From Pleodorina starrii (taxonomy: Eukaryota > Chlorophyta > Chlorophyceae > Chlamydomonadales > Volvocaceae), in NCBI GenBank assembly GCA_030267565.1, contig BRXU01000002.1, forward strand, positions 8,561,001 to 8,625,000: a stretch of 64,000 nt of DNA, read 5' to 3'. Of this stretch, positions 31,690 through 44,256 are shown piece after piece (the first letter of the stretch is position 1; each line of letters opens with the position of its first letter). Under the pieces are notes generated by a model, which worked only from the letters and a program-made list of their open reading frames with translations, did no database searches and was not told where the DNA came from. The position numbers and the translations under genes were made by a program.

Positions 31690-33730
31690 TAAATACTTCT
31701 GCAAAAATAGAACAATATCAACAAGAACTGCTTGCAGCCGCTGGAGAAGGTCTCCACTCTCAACTTTGTCGGAGTTCCGGTGACAGCCTTGACAGTGTCA
31801 GTGTGGATAAGCATATGCTGTTATTGCAGAAGCATATTTTTCTGATGTGGATCGCTAGTACAGGGATCTGACGAGTATAAGATATGTTAATAAGTAACTA
31901 ACAGTCCAGGGAAGACCCATAGAAGCCTCTGGGGCCTCTTGAGTAGTTCATCTAGCCCAAGAGAGTCAGATGATTTTTCTGTCAAACACAAACTTTTGTT
32001 ATGTTTTCCACTTTCGAGCACCATTGATCTTTTAACGTTCGGATTAGACACAAAGTCCATTTAGGGGGAGGAACAAAGGTCTTGCTTTTGCTCACACACC
32101 TACAGATGCTACCAGAGCCCCCTGTCGTTCGCGCCGTATCACTATAGAAGGACGAACAGAAGAAAATGTATTCTGATAACACTTCTTCGCGGCAGCCGGG
32201 CTCTGTCCAGGTAGAGTTAAGCCATTCTTCGCGCGTGCCCAGATGCAGGCGTGGCGTTTTGGTAAGTAAGCTCCAAACTGCTACGCTGCTGTTCGTCTCC
32301 TTTCAGGGCCGGTCAGCGCATATTTCTCATCATCCATGCGGCCGGTATGACCAGGTAGGTAGGACCAGGCGGCCCCAGATCTGGGCAGGCTTCCCACAAG
32401 GCTGGCAGCCTCGTATCGCCTTGCTTCCGTGACGAATATTGATTTCTCTGGCCCAGTAACAACAATTATGTCCCTTCGTAGAGTCAGAGCACTAAAGGCC
32501 GCCCGAGCGAACGCATCGCCGCTCCACTGCCTGGAGCAGGTAAGAAGCTTATTGTTTGCGACTGTTGAACAAGTACTTAACAGCAACGTTGGGCCATTCT
32601 CTGTTCCAGTGGCTTCCGCGGGTGCGAGTCCTTTCGCCGTAACTCAGGGACTGTCTATGGTGGAGGTGACTTAAGCTGACGTATGGACGGACGCGAACAC
32701 ATTGACTACAATATGAAACAAACGGAAGTTCCTAGCCTTAGCTTGCGTCTTCGTTGCGGTTGCGAAATGCTCGTATTTCAGCGTCGGTACTCTTGCATAC
32801 TTTGACCTTGCATCGGTATACAGGACTATGTGACGAAGTGACATAGTATACAGGACTATGTGACGAAGTGACATCTTGATTTTGTACCACCTCTTTCGCC
32901 GGTGCTCCGTTGCGCGTCGGACGGTTAACACCTACAATAACGTCCTCAAAGTGGCGACTGGCGAGGCAGACATACCTATGACCTGATGAGGCGTTGAAGC
33001 CGCAGATAAAAATTCGTAAGCTTGGTTTAGGTTATAGAGGTTCACCTGGCGAGATGTCGTTGCGGACAAGCTTTTGCTGCTCGGTAACTCGCATGCTTAA
33101 GCATAAGTACCTGGTTGAACCTCATTTACCAACGTGGATAGCTGCTTTTGCGTCGTGCGCCTGAGACTTCCACCGCACAAATAGGCAGAGACGGGCGACA
33201 TGCGAAGTCTCTGCCGGGCGGGGCACAGCAGTCGGAGATACAACATAATCGGTTGCGCACAGCCGCGGCGGGGGCCCCCTGCGATGTGCAAACCCGATCG
33301 CAGGCGCTGGCTGCCAGACAGCAGTCAACTTACGTTTCCCGCCGGCCCCGCTGGTTCGTCCCCATCCCTGCCGTGGCTCGGAAGCGCCTGCAGGAAACGG
33401 GGCAAGCAAAGGATACCGCCCACGATACCGCGACAGCCCGACGAGGGCTGCTCGCGATGATGGTGGCACGTTCTCCACCCGCCGACCATCGGGTGCGCTT
33501 CACCACGCGGACTCGGCAGCTCCCGCGGCAGCGCGGCACCGCGAGCCACATGTGAGTCAACGAAATTTAAAGCGTGATCGGGGGAGGGGGAGGGCCGAGC
33601 CGCCCCCGGTGCTTCCTGTAACATCCCGTTGGCCAGGCGGATCTCTGAAGGCACTTTAAAGCCACCCCTGGAGAGCCACTCCAGCAGGGGTGGCTCCGCC
33701 GGTATTGTATGTTGAGTCTCAATACCGCGG
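31690..33730. other. No firm gene; one small tandem duplication
   Basis: This stretch is less GC-rich than the rest. A 29-bp direct repeat (GTATACAGGACTATGTGACG core) lies at about 32817-32875. A frame at 32429-32671 (SLRRVRALKAARANASPL, then a possible donor GTAAGAAG at 32540) and one at 33148-33555 look mildly protein-like, but no family is recognised and no partner exons were found. Confidence 0.35.
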
Positions 33731-33787
33731 CCAGCCCCGTAGACCCACGGGCCAGCCCCGTACTGGCCCGTGGGTCTACGGGGCTGG
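33731..33787. repeat. Perfect inverted repeat, 25-bp arms, at the head of the 21-bp minisatellite
   Basis: The arms 33731-33755 and 33763-33787 are exact reverse complements with a 7-bp spacer. Each arm is about one minisatellite unit, so the first unit is inverted relative to the rest of the array. Confidence 0.9.
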
Positions 33788-34290
33788 CCCATGGGTCTAC
33801 GGGGCTGGACCGTGGGTCTCCGGGGCTGGCCCGCGGGTCTACGGGGCTGGACCGTGGGTCTACGGGGCTGGCCCGTGGATCTACGGGGCTGGACCGTGGG
33901 TCTACGGGGCTGGACCGTGGGTCTACGGGGCTGGACCGTGGGTCTACGGGGCTGGCCCGTGGATCTACGGGGCTGGCCTGTGGGACTACGGGGCTGGCCC
34001 GTTGGTGTGCGGGGCTGGCCCGTGGGTCTATGGGGCTGGACCGTGGGTCTACGGGGCTGGCCTGTGGGACTACGGGGCTGGCCCGTTGGTGTGCGGGGCT
34101 GGACCGTGGGTCTATGGGGCTAGACCGTGGGTCTACGGGGCTGGCCCGTTGGTGTGCGGGGCTGGCCCGTGGGTCTATGGGGCTGGACTGTGGGTCTACG
34201 GGGCTGGCCTGTGGGACTACGGGTCTGGCCCGTTGGTGTGCGGGGCTGGCCCGTGGGTCTATGGGGCTAGACCGTGGGTCTACGCTTGCT
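33763..34290 (+). repeat. 21-bp minisatellite (GGTCTACGGGGCTGGCCCGTG)
   Basis: About 25 units run head to tail. Variants (GACCGTG, CCTGTGGGAC, CCGTTGGTGTGCG) themselves recur in blocks of several units. All frames give 7-residue peptide periods (VGLRGWP, GSTGLAR, VYGAGPW), so the open frames on both strands are by-products of a unit of seven codons. Confidence 0.92.
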
Positions 34291-34679
34291 GGGGCGCTCT
34301 CATCCCAAAAGGGAGCTCTGCTGCGCCTGCTGCAGGGCCCGGGGGGACCTTGTTCCTTTCTCTCCACCTCCAGGGCCCGGCTGCTTGTTGACCCTCCCAA
34401 TGCCGCTTTCGCAACCCCACCCCACGCGCACCCTCGTGCCTGCTCTTGCCCCTCCCCCTCCCTCTTCTCGTCTCCCCCTCCATCCCCTTTCCCGGGTTTC
34501 CCCCCTTGTCTGCTCCTCGCTCCCTAACCGCCGTGCCCCACGGCGTGTTGGCTGACCTTCCTGTACCTTCATTACCCCGACCCCCCTTGCTTGTCTGCTC
34601 CCACCCACAATCTCTCCCGGCGGGTCCGTTTGCTAAGGGGCCCACCCCACCCCACGTCCCCTTCCGCCCACCTATCTAC

Positions 34680-34860
34680 CCGACCCTGCACCCGTGCCTG
34701 CCGCCCGCACCCAAGCTGTCCCCGCATGCGCGAGCATCGCTAAGTGATCCCAATGCACACTGGTCATTGGCCTGTATGTATGCTCGACCGGTCTCGGGGG
34801 TTGCCAGTCCTCATGGTCCACCAGCCACTCGGCTATGTCTCGAACCTTTTCCATGTCCGC
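34680..34860. repeat. Dispersed repeat, inverse copy of 57060-57290
   Basis: Segments such as CACTGGTCATTGGCCTGTATG, and CCTCATGGTCCACCA followed by CACTCGGCTA, match the reverse complement of about 57085-57170. The CTGCCGCCCGC and CCAAGCTGTCCCC flank also matches. Two copies of an unclassified element are therefore present in opposite orientation. Confidence 0.7.
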
Positions 34861-35111
34861 TTACCCTGTTTATTTACTGTTTTGGGGGGGGGGGGAGATT
34901 TTTCGTCTGTCGTTTCGTTGACGCAAACGCAGGCCTGAACTCTAGGCTGCGTGTTGTACATTGATGAGTGGCCTCACGGGGTCTTGTGCTGCTATTAGTG
35001 CTGCAATGCTAAGCAGCAGTTGCTCCCCGTGTGCAAGGTCCACATGCCCCGTGTGCTTATGGTATTGTGCACGCCTACATACGTGTTACCCCCGGATGAC
35101 CCCCCGTGCAG
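34861..35111. other. Poly-G run and probable 5' region of the 35-kb gene
   Basis: A 12-bp G run (34885-34896) and mixed sequence precede the first resolved exon. An ATG at 34964 opens a 24-codon frame (MSGLTGSCAAISAAMLSSS) with a donor-like site at 35038, but its phase does not fit the next exon, so the true start is left open. Confidence 0.35.
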
Positions 35112-38100
35112 CAGGAGGTCAAGGAGGCCACGCCCGAATTGTACATCAGCCGCCTACGCCAAGCTCTGGATGAAATGAATCTCAAGCCCGACGCCACAAT
35201 CCCTTATAACCGCAAACTACTGCTGGCTAAAAGGGTCTGGGAGTTGAGCCGCAATGCTGGCGAAGACGCAACATTCATCACCACAACGTGGATCAGCAAT
35301 AAGCTGGAGCACCTTTGCAAGTTGCCGGCCACACCGAAGGCGGCCGCCGCTGCTGCTCCCGCAGGTAGGGAGGCATGAGGCAGGCGGCGCTACCATCCGT
35401 TGGAAGTCATTTGCTGTCGTGGCCTGCAACCCCGGTTTTGGAGGGCAGGTCCAGGGGGGGAAGGTCCAGGACGAGGAATGTCTTTGAGGGGGCGGATCGG
35501 CAGACTGGCAGCTTCCTTGTCTGGCATTATATGGGATCACAGAAGGGACCGTGTGTGGGGTGGGGAAGAGTGGGTGCGTGCAAGAAATGCTATCAGGAAC
35601 ATCAGGAGCATGTATGGCGCAACGTGGACAAATACACCGTAGAACTGGGTAGGGTATGTGGTCCTTGCAGCGTTATGTTGCTGGTGCGGCAATAGGTGTC
35701 CGGTGAGAGACGTTTCCGCCGCCCTTCCCCTGTCCGCATCGCCCTGCGTCTGCCTTCCTAGAGTGTCTCCGGGGCGGGCGGTCCTCCCTCTCCCCCGTGG
35801 GGGCTCTGCCCCCTCCGCCCCTCCGCCCCCGTCCCCTTGTCTGCTCCTGCCCCGCACCCTTTCCCCAACTCGAATCGTTAGCGGCCCTCCCTGCGGCCTG
35901 TGCATCGCGTGTTTTTGTCCGCGCGCGTTTGTCCGGCGGGAAGGTCGCAGCTTATTGCTACGTCTTGTTAAGACTACGGGTGTGTGTGTGTGTGTGTGTG
36001 TGTTCAGTATTGCTGGGTCCGTTCGCCATCGGGTTTTCCAGCTTCGGGTGATGTTTCTTAAACCCCCTTTCCTCTCCGGGCGGTTCAACCTGGCCCCCGT
36101 CCCATCGCTGCAACCAGCCCGCCCCGCAGCGTCCACGAGCCAGGCGTCAGGCAGCCACAATGTCAGGGGTGCGGCAGGCGTCACCGCTTGCGCAGGTCAC
36201 AAGCGGTCACGCGACAACCACGGGCCCGAGGGCCGCGAGCCACGGTGAGTTGTACGCCGCCGGCAGGCACCCTTTAGTTAGGGTGCCGCTGCATTTGCTG
36301 CAACCAGCGGCCCAGGGGTGCATGCATTTCTTACATACGTCCCCAGAGTTTGTCCGTCAGCGCTCCGGAATTGAAATGCTTCTGCATCTGCCTCGCCGTC
36401 GTGTTTATTCTCTGTGTGCGGCTGTGTGGATGGCCCCGCCGTCACGTGCCTGCAGGCGCACTGCTGAGGGCTATGCGGGCCGGGCGGATGACGCGGCCGC
36501 TGCCGAGGCGCGGGGAGAAGCCACCGCGGGCCCACGGGGGGCCGCGTACAATAACACCCCGCCGCCGCCGCCCCCGCCGCCCCCGCCGCCGCCCCCGCCG
36601 CCTGCAGGGTAGGTGGCATGGCGTGCCAACACACGTGTGATGTGTTGCTTGGACGAGAATGGGCTTTTGCACCTTAGTTATGTCTCATGCAGTTTGCACA
36701 TTTGCGGCGCCAACCTACACGCGCGGCACGACACACTTGCTCTGTGGTTTGGGGTCCCCCATCTCCATTCCCATGGGGAAGCCTCCATTTCAGTTGGTGG
36801 GGTGGGCAGCTGGGCACCCTCCGTCCGCGCCCCTTGTTTCTCCCCGTGTTATTCCGGTCATCGCGCCTGCTGCAGGCTCGCTTGTCACCCGTGCTCGAAA
36901 GCACTTTGGCATGGCCCCTTGTCAGAGCAGGAAGCTTTCCATTTCAAAATCCATTTCCTTCTCACCATACTTGCACGTAGTTCGCTTAGTAGCTCGTATA
37001 CGCAGCGACACCCCCATACGTCTGCCCCATGGTGCGTGGAGCTGGTGTTTGATCCCATACCCGCGTGTCTCTTCATGCCCGCGCATAATCGACAGTCGCA
37101 CTGCCATCACCACGCCGGCGCCGGGCACCAGCACCGGCATGAACGCGGCCGCAGCAGCTTCTCCAAACCAGGGGCTGCAGGGGCCGCAGGGACCGCAGAG
37201 GCCGCAGGGGATGCAGGGGCCGCAGAGGCCGCCGCCTGCTGCCGGCGAGCGCGGTCACAGTCAGACGCAGCGGTAGGTGGTCTGGGGTTTTGGAAATCTA
37301 GAGTTTACGGGGTTTTGAGCGGTTCTTCTGCCTATCGTCGCAAAGTTTCACGCATGGGACATTGCGGATCACGACTCTCGCCCACGCGGTTTAGGGCCCT
37401 GATCGATCGTCCCTTTGCGCCCACCATCGCTTCTCCCGTGTGTGTGCGTGTGTGCAGTCCTGCCGCACAGCCGCTGGTAGGCGTCTACACGTCGGCGTCC
37501 GGCACGGGCGGAGGCCAAGGAACGATGCCAGTTGCTGCCGGCGCTGCTGCGGCTGTGGTGCCGGCGGCGGTGGCGAATTCGGCATGTAAGGGGGGCCATG
37601 GGACCAGAGCTTTTACTGAACATGCGTCGACTTATGTCGGCCTGATCGGGGGGGGGGGTATGTGACGCAGTGTTATTCCCCACGTTTAAATACGAAACAG
37701 CTTCACGAGAGCGTTCGCAATTGACTTGCAATTTGTATTTGGTGCCATCCTTTGTCGCTCCTTCCTAACCCCGCCCCCCGCCAGCAAGCTTCAACCTGCC
37801 CTTACCCCCATGCTTCAACCTACCCGCCTCGCAGTCTCTACGTTCCAGGTTCCGTCGGGCGAGATGCCTTCCGCGCCTGCGCGCGTCCACTTGCAGCAGG
37901 GGCCTGCGCACCTCCCCGCCGCGCTGCCTGGGTAGGTGGTCTGTAAGGATTCGGACTTTATTTGGAGTGCCTGTCCGCACACGTGTTCGTATATATGAAT
38001 GTCGCACCCTGCGCCTTGCTTCACAGGCAGGGTTCTTCATTCCCTGCTGTACTTTGTGACACTTGCTAAGTAAGGCGTCATTTGATACTCTCCAGTTCTT

Positions 38101-41012
38101 GTGCGACACACTTCAGGGCATTCAACACCGCATCTGGGCGTGCCTGTTGTTGTTGTTTTTTTCCGCGCCGCGTGTTTCCCGTCCCTACGCGTGCCACCCG
38201 CTTACTTGATGGGTGCCAGTCGGCCGAGAATGAAGCCGCCACCTCTTACCAAAGTACCACCTGCCAAGTCGTACGTGCAACGTTCCTATGGCCCCGCCGT
38301 TTTGCGTGTACATGGGTGCAGATTGGCCGAGCGGCCGTCATCAGGCGCCGGCGGGGTGTCGTCCGGAGGTGGTGCAGCGGCCGGCGCCGGCACGGTGGGC
38401 GGCCAGGACGCCGGCAACGCCATCGCTCCTGCTACTGCAGGTCAGGAAACGGCATGTGTCTGTCTTGGCCCCAGGGCTTCTTCACGTGAAGATCGACGCC
38501 TCGAAGTGGCGGGCGATTATGTTTCGATGCGTCCTGTTTACGGGATGTTGTTGATCTCCTGCCTCCGTGAGGCTTCACGCCGTGCACGTTTCGCCCTTCC
38601 CCTGTCCGCATCGCCCTGCGTCTCCCTTCCTAGAGGGTCTCCGGGGCGGGCGGTCCTCCCTCTCCCCTGTGGGGGCTCTGCCCTCTCCGCCTCCTCCGCC
38701 CCTCCGCCCCCGTCCCCTTGTCTGCTCCTGCCCCGCACCCTTTCCCCAACTCGAATCGTTAGCGGCCCTCCCTGCGGCCTGTGCATCGCGTGTTTTGTTT
38801 GCGCGTGTTTGTCCGGCGGGAAGGTCGCAGCTATGTTACGTCTTGTTAAGACTACGGGTGTGTGTGTGTGTTCAGTATTGCTGGGTGCGTTCGCCATCGG
38901 GTTTTCCAGCTTCGGGTGATGTTTCTTAAACCCCCTTTCCTCTCCGGGCGATTCAACCTGGCCCCCGTCCCATCGCTGCAACCAGCCCGCCCCGCAGCGT
39001 CCACGAGCCAGGCGTCAGGCAGCCACAATGTCAGGGGTGCGGCAGGCGTCACCGCTTGCGCAGGTCACAAGCGGTCACGCGACAACCACGGGCCCGAGGG
39101 CCGCGAGCCACGGTGAGTTGTACGCCGCCAGCAGGCACCCTTTAGTTAGGGTGCCGCTGCATTTGCTGCAACCAGCGGCCCAGGGGTGCATGCATTTCTT
39201 ACATACGTCCCCAGAGTTTGTCCGTCAGCGCTCCGGAATTGAAATGCTTCTGCATCTGCCTCGCCGTCGTGTTTATTCTCTGTGTGCGGCTGTGTGGATG
39301 GCCCCGCCGTCACGTGCCTGCAGGCGCACTGCTGAGGGCTATGCGGGCCGGGCGGATGACGCGGCCGCTGCCGAGGCGCGGGGAGAAGCCACCGCGGGCC
39401 CACGGGGGGCCGCGTACGATAACGCCCCGCCGCCGCCGCCGCCCCCGCCGCCTGCAGGGTAGGTGGCATGGCGTGCCAACACACGTGTGATGTGTTGCTT
39501 GGACGAGAATGGGCTTTTACACCTTAGTTATGTCTCATGCAGTTTGCACATTTGCGGCGCCAACCTACACGCGCGGCACGACACACTTGCTCTGTGGTTT
39601 GGGGTCCCCCATCTCCATTCCCGTGTTCGTATATATGAATGTCGCACCCTGCGCCTTGCTTCACAGGCAGGGTTCTTCATACCCTGCTGTACTTTGTGAC
39701 ACTTGCTAAGTAAGGCGTCATTTGATACTCTCCAGTTCTTGTGCGACACACTTCAGGGCATTCAACACCGCGTCTGGGCGTGCCTGTTGTTGTTGTTTTT
39801 CTCCGCGCCGCGTGTTTCCCGTCCCTACGCGTGCCGCCCGCTTACTTGATGGGTGCCAGTCGGTCGAGAATGAAGCCGCCACCCCTTACCAAAGTACCAC
39901 CTGTCAAGTCGATTGTGCAACGTTCCTTTGGCCCCGCCGTCTCGTGTGTACATGGGTGCAGATTGGTCGAGCGGCCGTCATCAGGCGCCGGCGGAGTGTC
40001 GTCCGGAGGTGGTGCAGCGGCCGGCGCCGGCGCGGTTGGCGGCCAGGACGCCGGCAGCGCCATCGCTCCTGCTAATGCAGGTCAGGAAACGGCATGTGCC
40101 TGTCTTGGCCCCAGGGCTTCCTCACGTAAAGATCGACGCCTCGAAGTGGCGGGCGAGCATGTTTCGATGCGTGCTGTTTACGGGATGTTGCTGATCTCCT
40201 GCCTCCGTGAGGCTTCACGCCCCTGCTGGCGTTTCCGTGACACTGACTGGACGGCCCTTTTGTTGATGGCCGCAGCGGAGAAGCTCCGCGGCTGCGGCAT
40301 GGACGACCAGCAGATGAAGGCGCTTGCCATCCGGATAGCACTTCCCGAGGAAACCTTTCTCCAGGAGCTGAGAACGAAGGTCGTCGACCCCCTGGACGCG
40401 GACGTCAAGGCGGCGGAAGATGCGGCCGACAAGGCGGCGAAGGTGGCCAAGGAAGCGGCTGAGGTGCTAGCTGAAGCTGTCGCGAAGTACAAGCAGTGGG
40501 AGGAAACTGCGAGTACTGCGTTGCGGGCCGAGCATCCGGATATATTACTCGCTGTCCAGGGCGCTGCATCTATGGTGAAGCCCATGGCAAACTCGTACCA
40601 AGAGAAAGCTTACGCGGAGGGCGCCAATATTATGGCGCAAACAACGCAGTTCTCTGCCGATGCTGCGTTCAAGATGAGCCAGCTCGCCGCACGCCAGCGG
40701 AACGAGGAGTGGGGCCGGGTTGAGCAGTTTGCGTGCCTGCGGCGCAATGCCCTGGGCACCCAGCGGCTGACGGCCTGGTCGGACATCGCGCTCGGCTTGG
40801 TAGGGCAGATGTCGAAGGAGGAGTGCTGGGCAGCCGCCCGGGCGGTCGGCGAGGCGCCCAGAATGGGGAGTCAGGAATTGGAGAGGCTGTGCATCTTCCA
40901 GGAGCGCCTTCGCCAAAAGGAGGATCCCCTGTGCCGCAGCCTCGCGAACGAGTTGCTCACGTACATCGGCCTGGAGATGGTGGTGGAACTGGGAAAGGGC
41001 CGTCGGGGTTAA
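35112..41012 (+). CDS. A-linker-coil-B family protein, plus-strand paralog (11 exons resolved)
   Basis: Exons are 35112-35364, 36130-36244, 36456-36608, 37132-37272, 37458-37585, 37835-37931, 38322-38440, 38998-39112, 39324-39458, 39962-40080 and 40276-41012. All ten joins keep phase and yield 703 residues; the start codon lies upstream and is unresolved. Domain A (residues 1-75, [16 protein letters not shown], then [20 protein letters not shown]) is helical. The linker (about 85-458) is Ala/Gly/Pro/Gln-rich with a basic patch HKRSRDN that could be a nuclear signal, a poly-Pro run and a GPQ-rich stretch. The last exon (245 codons) gives a coil ([13 protein letters not shown], then Ala/Lys/Glu-rich) and domain B ([20 protein letters not shown] to [11 protein letters not shown]). 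No known family is recognised. The paralog is at 49311-53008. A chromatin- or nucleic-acid-associated structural role is a guess from the basic patch and coil. Confidence 0.72.
35712..40222 (+). repeat. Tandem segmental duplication that multiplied linker exons
   Basis: Segment 35712-36771 recurs at 38591-39621, and 37983-38581 recurs at 39623-40221. The second copy thus equals the first minus a 1.2-kb internal deletion (36772-37982, carrying three linker exons). Duplicated exon pairs are 36130/38998, 36456/39324 and 38322/39962. The copies are almost identical, with a shorter GT run and a shorter CCG run in the second. Confidence 0.9.
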
Positions 41013-42339
41013 CCCCACGTGCACGGAGCAGTGGCGATTGTCCTTCAGGACGCGGCTGGCCTGCAGCAGCCAGGTGCACGCATACATCCACTCGCATGGG
41101 CGACAGCGTGACCCTGGAAACCCCGCCGGAGCTACTTCAGTGTCGCAGTTGCCATGAGAGCGCTCCCGGACATACAGCCATACGGCCATCAGTGGCTGGT
41201 GCGCACGCCAAGTGAGACATGGCATGCCGTCGGCTTGGCCCGCAGACGGCAGCAGGCACGTGAGCCGCGTGGCTCGCCGACGATTCTCTTTGGGGTTTGA
41301 CGATCACTCGTGCTGTGGTAACCCTTCGCCCATGTGAAAAGACATGGCAAGCTGGAAGCTGAAGAAGCGGGGAGTGGAGATGAAGGGGTACAGGGATTGA
41401 TGGCTGTGGAGGGAAGCGCTATGAAGAGGGGCCACGGCGGCGGCGGACTGGGGAGGACTTCGTAAGGCAGGAGAGAGGCGTCTGGGCATTTGAGCGTGCA
41501 GCTTGGTGGACGCGTTGGGATGAGGGTCAAGAGGATACAGGGCGGCAGACGGAAAATTTGTATTCTAGGGCACAAGGCTGTGAAGGTTGCAGGGTCAGAG
41601 TGATCCAAGTGATACTTACCAGTCGTACATATTCATATGCTGCAGAGTGCAGTACTGCGAGAGGTAGGATAGGTGACCTCGGTGTTTGAAGTGGGCGGGA
41701 CGCGCTAGCATGATTCATTTCCGGCCTGACACACCCCCGCCTGCACAGCGCCTGCAGCAACGCACGGCCACACACGCGCAGAGCTTGGGCCTGAAACGTC
41801 GTTCGGCAGCGTTGTGCGAGGTATTGCCGGCGGTGGCAAACGCTCTTGGTGCCGGCAGCGGATTGAGTGGCGGTCTGTGGAGGGTCCGTGGAGGGTCTGT
41901 GGAGGGTCTGCAGCAGAAATGAGTTTCTAGGGGCTGCGGGAGCTTTAGGCTGGCGAAGGCCGTGTTTGTACTCGTTCGGGCTGGGGGGTGCGGGCTGGTG
42001 AGGTGCGTGCGGAAGGCGGTGCGCCGGCGATCCGGGCCGGCCCGGGGTGCTACAGGGTGCTGCCTCCGTTACGTGGAGCACCAGCCTCTGAAGGCCGAAT
42101 CACCGGTACCAGCGCTCACATCCCTCCATGCGCCACCGCTCGTGTCATACAGGACGGCAAGAGGCATCAGCCTCGGAAGGATGGATAAGTGGATGGGTCG
42201 CATTGACGTGGTGGCGGTTGTCTGTGACTGCGGGACGCAACTCGATGGGGCTGCGGTGTGATGCAGATAACAGATACGCTTATAGCAGAAGGGAGTTGAC
42301 CCGTCCGTCGCGCGGAGATTCAGCCTAGAAGTAGGACGC
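41013..42339. other. No gene recognised (3' flank of the 35-kb gene)
   Basis: Mixed sequence with short open frames only. An 8- to 11-bp GGAGGGTC repeat appears at 41879-41910. Confidence 0.4.
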
Positions 42340-42795
42340 CGAGGGTGCGTGCGCTCGCGGTTGATGGGGGGCGGTGCGTGCACTCGCGGTTGATGGGTGG
42401 TGTGGTGCGTCCACTCGCGGTTGCTGGGTGGTGGTGCGTGCGCTCGCGGTTGCTTGGCGGTGGGGTGCGTGCGCTCGCGGTTGCTGGGTGGTGGTGCGTC
42501 CACTCGCGGTTGCTGGGTGGTGGTGCGTGCGCTCGCGGTTGCTGGGTGGTGTGGTGCGTGCGCTCGCGGTTGCTGGGTGGTGGTGCGTCCACTCGCGGTT
42601 GCTGGGTGGTGGTGCGTGCGCTCGCGGTTGCTGGGTGGTGTGGTGCGTGCGCTCGCGGTTGCTGAGGGGCGGTGTGTGCGCTCGCGGTTGCTGAGGGGCG
42701 GTGCGTGCGCTCGCGGTTGCTGAGGGGCGGTGCGTGTGCTCGCGGTTGCTGGGGGGCGATGCGTGCGCTCGCGGTTGCTGAGGGGCGGTGCGTGC
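42340..42795 (+). repeat. Minisatellite with a 27- to 31-bp unit (GTGCGTGCGCTCGCGGTTGC)
   Basis: About 15 units share the core CTCGCGGTTGCTGGGTGGTG. Spacing between cores is mostly 29 or 31 bp on the left and 27-29 bp on the right, where GAGGGGCGG replaces GGGTGGTG. Frames on both strands stay open only because of the repeat. Confidence 0.9.
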
Positions 42796-44256
42796 GTGTG
42801 TGATGCGCCGCTGGGCGTCCCAACAACACGCGGCGTCTGCCAGTGGGGCGGCGGTTGGCGGCGGCAGAGGCGGCGGGTGCTTCAGAGCGCCAGAAGATGA
42901 AGGGTGCAGGGGTGATGCAAGTAGCTGTCTGCACTGCCTTGTCGCGGTGCCTGTGTTTAGGAGCGCAGGAGGGAAGAAAGGGAGTCCTGCGACAGGACAC
43001 GCGTGCGCAGGTTGGCTGGCTGGGTGTCTCAGTTTGACGACGGCGGGTCGGCGGCAAGCGCTGCCGCCGGATTCCGCCACACCCTTATTCATTGCAGCGT
43101 GCGTGTATGTGGTGCATACGTCTTCACGCTTCACCAACGATCCGATTGACAAGGTGGAACATCGCGACGCGCGATACTTGGAGTTGCAAATTTGTGTTGT
43201 TCGTGCGTGTGGTGCGAAGCGTCAAGTTGTGAGCAATTGGATTGCAGGTGGCCGCGGCATTTGTATTTGTCCAGAATAATTTATTCATCCGCGTTGCTGT
43301 GTTGCTTTGATTTGTACTTTCGTAGAAGCTGCGATAGTCTTCTATTTGCGTGTCACACATCGCGGTGTACGAACCTCGCAGCAGTACGACACATGCGTTC
43401 CGTACTACTCCGTACCGCCCCGCACGTCGCAAATGTGAAGGGTTTGGGGGAGGCTCAGGTCGGTGTTCGTCATGGCGGTTGTGAGGTGCTTGCTTCTTTG
43501 CGAGCGGCGGAGTGGCTGGCTTTACAAGGCCCTCAGCCCTGCAGGCTGCTTTGGCGCAACCGAACGATTTGCGGACCCTGGTTCTTCCCATTTTGGTGAC
43601 GGCGCGAAGCGGAACACAAAACAACCAAAGGCACAATTATACAGTCTCGCAGCTTTTTGCTGCTGCGAGACGGTATTATATAGAATATAGGTATTATATT
43701 GACGGCAGGTTGGTGCGTGTGCTGTACCGTTTTGTCTCATAAAACCCTAAAAACCCTAAAAACCCTTGTCCCTACGTATTGTTGTTGTCGCATTGGGCTC
43801 CGTCTAGGCCCGCCAGTACGGGGCCGGTGCTGGAGTGTGCCTTATTACTTGCAATTACCGGTCGCGGCTCCTTGTCGTGTCCGTCTTACAAACAATAAAG
43901 TGTCTCCAGGTGTTAGTCTGCAGGTGTTGCATATCGAGTTCTCCCTGGCCTGCTGTTTAGGTCGGGGAACGAGCTTTTCGTTTGTACAGGATGGTGTCTA
44001 CGCAGTCTGTTAGGGGCCGATGGGAGCTTCGATTTACTTCGGATCTGGCAGGTTGGTTGGTTGGGCCGCCGCGGCGGGCACCCATCACTTCCCGACGGTG
44101 ACTCAGCGGTGCTCTGCGGGCTGGTTTGTCGTTGCACGCACACGCGCGGTTCCCTCAGGCTGTACGGGCTTCGTCAGAGGCACAGCCTGCCTCTCCATAA
44201 CGGGGGCCGTGTTTCCCCCGCCCGTTCGTCCCCGAAGGGAACGAGGCCCTGCGCCG
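42796..44256. other. No gene recognised; short telomere-like motif
   Basis: At 43743-43768 the sequence CCCTAAAAA occurs twice in tandem followed by CCCTT, close to the complement of the TTTTAGGG repeat of Chlamydomonas telomeres. The rest is mixed, with a palindromic AT stretch around 43675-43700. Confidence 0.4.

Noticed and set aside
33567..34527. Frames of 277 and 272 codons on both strands
   Set aside because: They are translations of the 21-bp minisatellite, which is seven codons long.
42320..43152. Frames of 245 and 275 codons on the minus strand
   Set aside because: Their periodic peptides derive from the 29-bp-class minisatellite.
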